From CALWPV01 sp045632125 (GTDB taxonomy: Bacteria; Bacillota; Clostridia; Lachnospirales; Bianqueaceae): 10,667 bases of DNA. Of this stretch, positions 1 through 5,026 are shown in pieces. The position numbers and the translations under genes were made by a program. The stretch is taken from assembly GCA_045632125.1 (NCBI GenBank), contig JAZQWC010000014.1, forward strand, positions 1 through 10,667, given 5' to 3'. Position 1 is the stretch's first letter. Each line of letters opens with the position of its first letter. The notes below the pieces were generated by a model. It saw only the letters and a list, made by a program, of their open reading frames with translations. It did no database searches and had not been told where the DNA came from.

Positions 1-26
1 TGTGGGTGTTGTCTTCCTAAGACCGC

Positions 27-58
27 TTGGCCTCCGACTTGCGAAAAAAGTGTATAAT
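27..58 (+). promoter_or_regulatory. Probable promoter of the niaR-like operon
   Basis: A perfect TATAAT lies at 53–58, 45 bases before the chosen start codon at 104. The -35 side is weak: the best match is TTGGCC at 27–32, with a long 20-bp spacer. A weak or regulated promoter is plausible. Its position inside the longer upstream reading frame argues that translation starts at 104 rather than near base 2. Confidence 0.45.
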
Positions 59-103
59 AGAGCCGTTATCAAGTGTTTTATCAGGTGTTTCGGAGGTGTC
101 AGG

Positions 104-622
104 ATGGACGGAGATCAGAGAAGAAGTCAGATTATTGCAATGTTGGAGAGTAGCGATGCACCCATTTCCGGCAGTGAATTTGCGAAGCGGTTGGGTGTGA
201 GCCGTCAGGTTGTGGTGCAGGATATGGCACTCCTGCGGGCCGGTAATAAAAATATTTTGGCGACTAATAAGGGCTACATATATTTTAGCCCGAATTTAAA
301 GAAAAAATACCAATGTTGTGTAAAAGTTTCTCATGATACGCAGGCGATTCGGGATGAGTTTGATGCTGTTTTATCGGCAGGAGCCAAGGTGCTGGATGTG
401 ACGGTGGAGCATTCGATCTATGGGTCGATCAGTGTGGATCTTTTAATTGAGAGCATGGAGGATGCGGAGGAGTTTGTGCGCCGCATTGAAATTGGCGATA
501 CCAGACCGCTGAAGGAGCTGACCGGTGATGTGCATTTTCATACGCTGGAAGCGGATACGCAGGAGGCACTGGATGCATCGGTGGAAAATTTGAGAGTGAA
601 AGGATTTTTGAAGGAGGAATAA
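104..622 (+). CDS. niaR: NiaR-like transcriptional repressor (HTH + 3H domain)
   Basis: Predicted niacin-responsive repressor of NAD-precursor genes. The protein is 172 aa, the usual family length. Residues about 5–60 form a winged helix-turn-helix (HTH_11 type; SEFAKRLGVSRQVVVQDMAL is the recognition region). Residues about 70–170 are a 3H domain. The family's metal ligands, recalled from the Thermotoga NiaR structure as His79, Glu87, His146 and His148, correspond with a constant offset of two to H77, E85, H144 and H146 here. H103 (VEHSIYG) is also conserved. The start at 104 is chosen because GGAGGT at 92–97 lies six bases upstream and a TATAAT at 53–58 would otherwise fall inside the gene. 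It is followed after seven bases by a PTS_EIIC_2 permease, so the two are probably one operon. The family call is strong; the effector (niacin) is inferred from family. Confidence 0.88.
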   Translation: MDGDQRRSQIIAMLESSDAPISGSEFAKRLGVSRQVVVQDMALLRAGNKNILATNKGYIYFSPNLKKKYQCCVKVSHDTQAIRDEFDAVLSAGAKVLDVTVEHSIYGSISVDLLIESMEDAEEFVRRIEIGDTRPLKELTGDVHFHTLEADTQEALDASVENLRVKGFLKEE

Positions 623-629
623 GGGTTTT

Positions 630-1691
630 ATGTCCGGTTTGAAGAATTTTTTACAGCGAAAGGACATTGTGTTTTCGGCGAAGCGATATGGGATCGATGC
701 GCTGAGTGCTATGGCGCAGGGTCTGTTTGCTTCGCTTTTGATTGGAACGATTTTGAGTACGCTGGGTCAGCAGATGGGTGTGCCGGTGCTGGAACAGATC
801 GGCGGCTTTGCCTCATCGGTGAAGGGTGCAGCCATGGCGATCGCCATTGGCTATGCGCTGCACTGCCCGCCGCTGGTGCTTTTTTCCTTGGCGGCTGTTG
901 GCTATGCAGCGGATTCGCTTGGTGGCGCCGGTGGCCCGTTGGCAGTTCTGCTGATTGCCATTGTTGCGGCTGAATTTGGTAAAGCTGTCAGCAAGGAGAC
1001 TAAGGTGGATATTCTGGTGACACCGATTGTTACCATTTGTTCCGGTGCTTTTTTGGCAATTGGGTGTGCACCGGCGATTGGAACGGCGGCCAGTTCATTG
1101 GGCCGAGCGATCATGTGGGCAACAGAACTTCAGCCTTTCTTTATGGGTATGATTGTTTCGGTTATCGTGGGTATTGCACTGACCCTGCCGATTAGCAGTG
1201 CGGCGATCTGTGCGGCGCTGGGACTGACAGGACTGGCCGGCGGTGCAGCTGTGGCCGGTTGCTGTGCGCAGATGATTGGCTTTGCGGTGATGAGTTTTCG
1301 CGAGAATCGCTGGGGCGGTTTGGTGGCTCAGGGCGTGGGCACCAGCATGCTGCAGATGGGTAATATTGTAAAGAACCCTCGCATCTGGATTCCGCCGACT
1401 GTAGTTTCCGCTATTACCGGCCCGCTGGCGACTTGTTTGTTTAAACTGCAGATGAATGGTGCGGCGGTGTCCTCCGGTATGGGTACCTGCGGCTTTGTTG
1501 GTCAGATCGGTGTGTATACCGGTTGGGTCAACGATGTGGCTAATGGGGTGAAGGCAGGCATTACCGCCTTTGACTGGATCGGCTTGATTTTGATCTGCTT
1601 TGTGCTGCCGGCAGTGTTGACCTGGCTGATTGCATGGCCGCTGCGCCGGGTCGGCTGGATCAAGAAAGATGATTTGAAGCTGGATCTGTGA
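630..1691 (+). CDS. PTS_EIIC_2 family membrane protein (PfoR-like)
   Basis: Integral membrane protein of 353 aa, resembling stand-alone PTS IIC permeases of the PTS_EIIC_2/PfoR group. It has roughly eight to ten hydrophobic glycine/alanine-rich segments, the first around residues 27–46 and the last around 316–338. The stretch from about 222 to 258, including SFRENRWGGLVAQGVGTSM and a following NPRIWIPPTV, is typical of the family, as is GTCGFVGQIGVYTGW at 285–299. No IIA or IIB domain is fused or adjacent, so phosphotransfer coupling is unproven and substrate unknown. The ribosome site AGGAGG overlaps the stop codon region of the niaR-like gene, and the seven-base gap indicates co-transcription. 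The context suggests, but does not prove, uptake of a niacin-related compound. PfoR was named as a regulator of perfringolysin in Clostridium perfringens; nothing here supports that role. Confidence 0.82.
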   Translation: MSGLKNFLQRKDIVFSAKRYGIDALSAMAQGLFASLLIGTILSTLGQQMGVPVLEQIGGFASSVKGAAMAIAIGYALHCPPLVLFSLAAVGYAADSLGGAGGPLAVLLIAIVAAEFGKAVSKETKVDILVTPIVTICSGAFLAIGCAPAIGTAASSLGRAIMWATELQPFFMGMIVSVIVGIALTLPISSAAICAALGLTGLAGGAAVAGCCAQMIGFAVMSFRENRWGGLVAQGVGTSMLQMGNIVKNPRIWIPPTVVSAITGPLATCLFKLQMNGAAVSSGMGTCGFVGQIGVYTGWVNDVANGVKAGITAFDWIGLILICFVLPAVLTWLIAWPLRRVGWIKKDDLKLDL

Positions 1692-1702
1692 TTGGAAATA
1701 TG

Positions 1703-1741
1703 AAAGGGACGGACCTTTTTGAATGGAGGTTCGTCCTTTTG
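1703..1741 (+). terminator. Terminator of the niaR–EIIC operon
   Basis: The inverted repeat GGACGGACC (1707–1715) pairs with GGTTCGTCC (1728–1736) with one G·T wobble. It is extended by AAAG/TTTT at the base, and the right arm ends in TTTT. It begins 12 bases after the permease stop codon. Confidence 0.85.
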
Positions 1742-1790
1742 TAGTGCCTTGTGCCTAATAGGGGGAGTTTAGCTTGTTTAGTCGAGTGTG

Positions 1791-2020
1791 TTCACCACCA
1801 TTTTGACGCTGTATGCTGGTTTGAAGGAATAGTGGTGGTGAAGTTTTGAGAATTTCACCACCGTTATTCTCTCTTAAGCGATTTTCATAGATTTGAGGTG
1901 GTGAAATTCACCACCACTGACTCCGCAAAGTAGTATAATACAGCCTAATGGTGGTGAATCTACAAGAACTTCACCACCACACCCTCAATAAATGTGATAA
2001 AACAAAAAAATGGTGGTGAA
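1791..2020. repeat. Array of eight alternating 10-bp inverted repeats bounding four ~52-bp cassettes
   Basis: Eight copies of one motif were located by eye. TTCACCACCA lies at 1791–1800, 1854–1863 (last base G), 1907–1916 and 1970–1979. Its complement TGGTGGTGAA lies at 1833–1842, 1896–1905 (first base A), 1949–1958 and 2011–2020. Orientation alternates strictly. Read as TTCACCACCA–core–TGGTGGTGAA, they make four cassettes with cores of 32, 32, 32 and 31 bp, separated by 11, 1 and 11 bp. The cores are unrelated to each other by eye; the third holds a TATAAT at 1934–1939. No coding frame is apparent. The array lies between the terminators of two convergent genes and fills most of the 1692–2044 gap; bases 1742–1790 show nothing recognisable. 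It is not a standard CRISPR because the repeat unit is not constant. Confidence 0.92.
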
Positions 2021-2046
2021 ATAAAAAAAGGAGCTGGGGCTCCTTT
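2021..2046 (-). terminator. Terminator of the nuclease-like gene
   Basis: AAAGGAGC (2027–2034) and GCTCCTTT (2039–2046) form a perfect 8-bp stem with a TGGG loop. On the minus strand the stem is followed by a run of Ts, the complement of the A-run at 2023–2029. The stem overlaps the gene's stop codon at 2045–2047, and the last array repeat abuts the T-tract. Confidence 0.88.
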
Positions 2047-2797
2047 ATGAATTAATTGGTTTAGCGATATCTTTTAAGTGATAAGTGTGGATCATATACT
2101 GAATATCGCGGGTATCAAAACTTCCTTGTGTATCTTTGGTAATAATTAGGTTTAAATTTTCTACGTACCGATGCTTGGTATATAAGTTTTTCTTCCAAGC
2201 CCATCGTTTTTGATATCGATCCTGTTCCAAAAGTCCGAGATGTTCCCAAATGATATATTGGCCATCTTTTAGAGGAATGATAAAATCAGGGGTGATTGTT
2301 TCGGTACCTAAATGGAAAGGAGATTCGTAGTAATATAGAATGTTTTCAAGATATAAAATGTTAGCAATCAAAAGTTCCGATTTAGATCTAACCTCTTCGC
2401 CACGCAGGGTGATCAATTTGCGATCAGAGTGCATGAACGAAAGAGGAGTAACAGAAGAAGCTTGTTGAAGGAGTTCGGGTGTAAGACCAAAAGAAGATAA
2501 AGCAGCTTCCGCTAAATAGAGTTTTTCCTCATATATGTGAAGTTCATCTTCAAGGCGTCGTAGATACGCTTGATAGGCACGAACCTCTGGTTCAGCTGTC
2601 TTCGTGATATACTGACGAATGACTCGACCACCATCAGGTTTGTGATATTGCCAATACAAATACTTTCTTCCGCGCTCTAATTTGCTAATAATCTCGCCCG
2701 CTTCGTGGGGCAGCTGCCGGCGCAATTCGGCAATACGGCGGGAAAGCTCGGAATAGGCAAAACGAGCATAGCTTTCCACGTTTAAATCATCGAACAT
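2045..2797 (-). CDS. Orphan PD-(D/E)XK-like nuclease-fold protein
   Basis: Uncharacterised protein of 250 aa from the preferred start (253 aa from the first ATG at 2806). I recognise the pattern of a widespread Bacillota family, often annotated hypothetical. Numbering from the first ATG, residues about 18–110 are charged, largely helical and include RGRKYLYWQYHKPDGG (45–60). A PD-(D/E)XK-like core follows: RGEEVRSKSELLIANILY (135–152), ESPFHLG (161–167), TPDF (172–175) and WEHLG (187–191). E144, D174 and E188 with H189 would be the active-site candidates; the usual ExK lysine is replaced by the WEH arrangement. The start at 2797 is preferred because AGAAAGG at 2807–2813 directly touches the first ATG but is nine bases from the third. 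No promoter is evident between the upstream hairpin and the gene. Nuclease activity is inferred from fold motifs only. Confidence 0.72.
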   Translation of the reverse strand: MFDDLNVESYARFAYSELSRRIAELRRQLPHEAGEIISKLERGRKYLYWQYHKPDGGRVIRQYITKTAEPEVRAYQAYLRRLEDELHIYEEKLYLAEAALSSFGLTPELLQQASSVTPLSFMHSDRKLITLRGEEVRSKSELLIANILYLENILYYYESPFHLGTETITPDFIIPLKDGQYIIWEHLGLLEQDRYQKRWAWKKNLYTKHRYVENLNLIITKDTQGSFDTRDIQYMIHTYHLKDIAKPINS

Positions 2798-2806
2798 ATG
2801 CATCAT

Positions 2807-2813
2807 CCTTTCT
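2807..2813 (-). promoter_or_regulatory. Ribosome binding site deciding the nuclease-like start
   Basis: The minus strand reads AGAAAGG immediately before three near-consecutive ATG codons, at 2806, 2803 and 2797. Spacing to the first is zero, to the second three and to the third nine bases, so the third is the likeliest initiator. Confidence 0.6.
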
Positions 2814-2850
2814 GAATAAAAGGGTGATGCCGAACGGAGTCGGCATCACC
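2813..2850 (-). terminator. Terminator of the VanY-like gene / leader hairpin of the nuclease-like gene
   Basis: GGTGATGCCGA (2823–2833) and TCGGCATCACC (2840–2850) form a perfect 11-bp stem with a six-base loop. On the minus strand the stem is followed by CCCTTTTATT, a moderate U-tract. It sits 49 bases after the carboxypeptidase stop and only 16 bases before the first ATG of the next minus-strand gene. Confidence 0.8.
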
Positions 2851-2899
2851 TATGTACAATTCAAAATATTTCAAAATCAGAAAGGAAAGCAAGCAGGGT

Positions 2900-3988
2900 T
2901 TACCCCACTTTAACCGTTACAATAAAGCCATCCACATTATTACCGGAGATTTCATAGCTCTGCATCTGGGGAACAGGCACCTGAACACCCTCGGCGTAGT
3001 AGATATCGAAAATACCTTCGGCGGTGGTTACCTGGTAATGCAGGCCTCCGGCAGTGTAGCTCTTAATAAAGTCCATGTATTCTTCCATGCACAGACCCTC
3101 GGTCATCATGGCAGTTGCATTGGGCACACCCACATAGCGGAAATGCCAAGGCTCAGAATCGATGCCGGTAATATCGGCCTTTTCCTCGGGGTAGCGTACA
3201 ATAAAGCCATATTTATGGCAGTTGGAGCTAAGCCAGGAATCGGACTCATTAAAATAATCCACCGAGCCATCCCAACCCATAATGCCAAGATCGGCAACCA
3301 AAGCCGAATGATGCTCGCTGTGCCCGGGCTTCATTACATAGCGATCCGCATGATCTTTGCCGTTTTCAATGGCACTGGCATCGTACAACTCCTGAGACTC
3401 CTCCATTGTGCGGTAGCCACACAAAATCAGCAGATCATCACGCCAAGTGTTATCGTAAAAATCGCTAAGCATATTGTCCAAAGCATCTGCGGCAAAGGGC
3501 TGCAGCATAACTTCGGTGCTGGCCACATCGTAGCCACCGGTCATAATATCATAAACAGAAACCAACTCCGTCGTGTCGGAAAAATCCCAAAATTCATACT
3601 TGTACTCTTTATTCACCAAAACCAAGTTGCCCTTGTGCAGATCCTCTTCGGTCATAAACTGTAGTTCGTATCCGGTGGGCGGCACAACAACGGGAATCGA
3701 GTTTTCAATAGCGACTTGACGAACGCCTTCGGTCAAAGAGCTAAGGATATCACCCTCGATCAAAGTGGATTCGGTGCCGCTGGGCGGCAAAGCCACTTCG
3801 GAACTCTCTTCTTCGGTAACCTCGGTGGTTTGGTCGGAAACAGGTGCTGCATTTCGGTCCGCAATGCGGGCGATGAGAATGCCGATTAGAATGGCAACAA
3901 TAATGAAAAAGGCAGTGGAGCAGATGTAAAAGATGCGTCGGCGGCGCAGGCGCTGCTGACGCAAAGATTCGCGTCGGCTGAGTGTCAT
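2900..3988 (-). CDS. Membrane-anchored D-alanyl-D-alanine carboxypeptidase, VanY/M15B family
   Basis: Predicted zinc peptidase removing terminal D-Ala from peptidoglycan precursors or stem peptides outside the membrane. It is 362 aa. The N-terminus is arginine-rich (residues 5–18), followed by one hydrophobic span (about 19–41) acting as a membrane anchor. A Thr/Ser/Glu-rich linker covers about 48–80. The M15 domain runs from about 108 to 309. GYRT (191–194) supplies the conserved arginine; SEHHSALVAD (224–233) gives zinc ligands H226 and D233; EPWHFRYVG (279–287) gives catalytic E279 and ligand H282. A C-terminal extension of about 50 residues, rich in beta-type sequence, is of unknown role. 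The start is fixed by GGAGGAA at 3995–4001, six to eight bases upstream. It has its own promoter. No van regulatory genes are nearby, so this looks like a housekeeping cell-wall enzyme rather than a resistance cassette. Endopeptidase activity on D,L bonds is an alternative. Confidence 0.9.
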   Translation of the reverse strand: MTLSRRESLRQQRLRRRRIFYICSTAFFIIVAILIGILIARIADRNAAPVSDQTTEVTEEESSEVALPPSGTESTLIEGDILSSLTEGVRQVAIENSIPVVVPPTGYELQFMTEEDLHKGNLVLVNKEYKYEFWDFSDTTELVSVYDIMTGGYDVASTEVMLQPFAADALDNMLSDFYDNTWRDDLLILCGYRTMEESQELYDASAIENGKDHADRYVMKPGHSEHHSALVADLGIMGWDGSVDYFNESDSWLSSNCHKYGFIVRYPEEKADITGIDSEPWHFRYVGVPNATAMMTEGLCMEEYMDFIKSYTAGGLHYQVTTAEGIFDIYYAEGVQVPVPQMQSYEISGNNVDGFIVTVKVG

Positions 3989-4021
3989 ACGAAGTTCCTC
4001 CGTGAGTCAAAATTTGTCGAA

Positions 4022-4062
4022 ATACTTAAGTTAAGTATAGCACGATTTAAGGAGGCGGGCAA
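4022..4062 (-). promoter_or_regulatory. Promoter of the VanY-like gene with overlapping palindrome
   Basis: On the minus strand, TTGCCC (4062–4057) is followed after 17 bases by TATACT (4039–4034) with an extended TGC just upstream. A perfect 8-1-8 palindrome, ATACTTAAGTTAAGTAT (4022–4038), covers five of the six bases of the -10 element and the probable transcription start. This is a plausible operator, though no regulator is identified. Confidence 0.7.
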
Positions 4063-4074
4063 TGGATTTAATAG

Positions 4075-4112
4075 GAAAAACAAAAAAAGCGTCATCAAAC
4101 TGATGACGCTTT
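4075..4112 (-). terminator. Terminator of the tRNA operon
   Basis: AAAGCGTCATC (4086–4096) pairs perfectly with GATGACGCTTT (4102–4112) around a five-base loop. On the minus strand it is followed by TTTTTTTG and further Ts. It lies six bases after the tRNA-Glu 3' end. Confidence 0.93.
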
Positions 4113-4117
4113 GCGAG

Positions 4118-4189
4118 TGACCCGTGGGAGAATCGAACTCCCGTTACCGCCGTGAAAGGGCGATGTCTTAACCGCTTGACCAACGGGCC
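4118..4189 (-). tRNA. tRNA-Glu (anticodon UUC)
   Basis: A 72-nt cloverleaf on the minus strand. The acceptor GGCCCGT pairs with ACGGGTC with one G·U, and the discriminator is A. The anticodon loop CTTTCAC carries TTC at 4154–4156, with stem TCGCC/GGCGG. The T-arm contains GTTCGAATC. No CCA is encoded at the 3' end. It is the second gene of a two-tRNA operon. Confidence 0.95.
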
Positions 4190-4199
4190 ATAATATTAA

Positions 4200-4285
4200 C
4201 GGAGGAGGTAGGATTCGAACCCACGGGCCCTTGCGGACTCACTGGTTTTCAAGACCAGCTCCTTAAACCACTCGGACACTCCTCC
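4200..4285 (-). tRNA. tRNA-Ser (anticodon UGA)
   Basis: An 86-nt class II tRNA on the minus strand. The acceptor GGAGGAG pairs with CTCCTCC, and the discriminator is G, as usual for tRNA-Ser. The anticodon stem CTGGT/ACCAG encloses the loop CTTGAAA with TGA at 4249–4251. A long variable arm and a T-arm with GGTTCGAATCC are present. No CCA is encoded. Ten A/T bases separate it from tRNA-Glu. Confidence 0.95.
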
Positions 4286-4320
4286 AACATACTGTAGATG
4301 CTTATCTGACAGCAAACAGA

Positions 4321-4349
4321 ATTATAACAGGTTATAGGATGAATGTCAA
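4321..4349 (-). promoter_or_regulatory. Perfect-consensus promoter of the tRNA operon
   Basis: The minus strand carries TTGACA (4349–4344), exactly 17 bases, then TATAAT (4326–4321). Both hexamers match the sigma-A consensus fully. The predicted start is about 30 bases before the tRNA-Ser 5' end. Confidence 0.93.
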
Positions 4350-4374
4350 GTATAAAAATAAAAAGTTTTTTAGT

Positions 4375-4403
4375 TTGACATTTGTCGAGTTGTGTGCTAT
4401 CAT
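4375..4403 (+). promoter_or_regulatory. Strong promoter of the flavodoxin-like gene
   Basis: TTGACA (4375–4380), a 17-base spacer, then TATCAT (4398–4403) preceded by an extended TGC. It is back to back with the tRNA promoter; only 25 A/T-rich bases separate the two -35 hexamers. Confidence 0.88.
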
Positions 4404-4414
4404 GTGTATGGTTA

Positions 4415-4433
4415 TTTGGCGACTTGCGCCAAA
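4415..4433 (+). promoter_or_regulatory. 5' leader hairpin TTTGGCG–N5–CGCCAAA
   Basis: A perfect 7-bp inverted repeat with a five-base loop begins about 12 bases after the -10 hexamer, so it would lie at the very 5' end of the mRNA. It could protect the transcript from decay or be an operator. No T-run follows, so it is not a terminator. Confidence 0.55.
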
Positions 4434-4468
4434 AATACAACGAAGAGATTAGAAGGGTAGTGTTTCCA

Positions 4469-4900
4469 ATGAAATTACAGGTTTTCTTGTACACCAAATA
4501 TGGTTATGCTCAGGCCATCGCTGACGAACTGAGCGATATGTTCAAATGCAAATGTGACCACATTCCTCCGGCTTACCAGTGCAACAAAGAGAAGCTTATC
4601 TTCATCGTATACGAGAAGTATGGCAAACTGGACAAAAAGCTGGTTAGCTATTTGAAAGAAATGGATACTAACAAAGTTCTGAATGTATCCTTGATCGAAA
4701 TCTCCAACACCGGTAACGAAGGCGTTGAAGAGCTGAGCGCTATGCTGAAAGCTAACAAAGTAAACATCTCCGGCGTTCACAACATCGCTATCAAGAGAGG
4801 TCTGTTCTCCAAGGGTCAGCTGACCGAGGCTGATATGGCTGGTGCAAAAGCATTTGCTGATCAGCAGGGCAAAGCAAACTTCGATTTCCTGAATCGCTAA
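4469..4900 (+). CDS. Small flavodoxin-fold protein
   Basis: Protein of 143 aa with the alternating beta/alpha pattern of short flavodoxins: first strand and loop VFLYTKYGYAQAIADEL (5–21), central strand LIFIVYEKYGKL (about 43–54), a later strand before EISNTGNEGVEEL, and VNISGVHNIAI near 107–117. The FMN phosphate loop normally reads T/SxTGxT; here the equivalent is TKYGYAQ, lacking the second hydroxyl residue, so flavin binding is uncertain. The start at 4469 is chosen because AAGGG (4453–4457) precedes it and the upstream in-frame extension would contain the promoter's -10 element. Codon choice is biased (GAA, AAC, ATC, GTT, CTG), unlike the ddl operon next door, which with a near-perfect promoter suggests high expression. 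It has its own terminator and is monocistronic. Its redox partner is unknown. Fold assignment is moderate. Confidence 0.68.
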   Translation: MKLQVFLYTKYGYAQAIADELSDMFKCKCDHIPPAYQCNKEKLIFIVYEKYGKLDKKLVSYLKEMDTNKVLNVSLIEISNTGNEGVEELSAMLKANKVNISGVHNIAIKRGLFSKGQLTEADMAGAKAFADQQGKANFDFLNR

Positions 4901-4928
4901 TTCGAAGCACTGATCATCACATAAGAAG

Positions 4929-4960
4929 AGGAGTTTCTTCAAACAAGAGACTCCTTTTTT
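4929..4960 (+). terminator. Terminator of the flavodoxin-like gene
   Basis: AGGAGTTTCTT (4929–4939) and AAGAGACTCCT (4945–4955) form an 11-bp stem with one G·U and a five-base loop, followed by a T-run to 4960. Confidence 0.92.
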
Positions 4961-4961
4961 G

Positions 4962-4990
4962 TTGCTTTTTTTGCACAGTAGAAGTATAAT
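4962..4990 (+). promoter_or_regulatory. Promoter of the ddl–murI–ywiB operon
   Basis: TTGCTT (4962–4967), a 17-base spacer and a perfect TATAAT (4985–4990). It starts directly after the T-run of the preceding terminator. The leader is about 30 bases long. Confidence 0.8.
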
Positions 4991-5026
4991 AGATAGGATA
5001 TTAGATATATAACGAGGAGGGCAAAT

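Noticed and set aside
2..103. N-terminal extension of the niaR-like protein
   Set aside because: This stretch contains the TATAAT promoter element and leader, and the family's usual N-terminus begins at 104 with a good ribosome site.
1791..2020. Canonical CRISPR array
   Set aside because: Cores of 32 bp look spacer-like, but the intervening units are 31, 21 and 31 bp with unrelated centres, and no cas gene is nearby. The constant part is only a 10-bp inverted arm.
2852..3664. 270-aa plus-strand reading frame opposite the VanY-like gene
   Set aside because: It lies antisense to a gene with clear M15 motifs, has no ribosome site fitting its start, and its composition is that of a reverse-strand shadow.
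2900..3988. Vancomycin-resistance cassette
   Set aside because: The VanY-like gene has no VanS/VanR, VanH or VanX neighbours, and the nearby ligase has features of an ordinary D-Ala-D-Ala ligase.
4382..4468. N-terminal extension of the flavodoxin-like protein
   Set aside because: The upstream in-frame codons cover the -10 element and the leader hairpin; the conserved first strand begins right after 4469.
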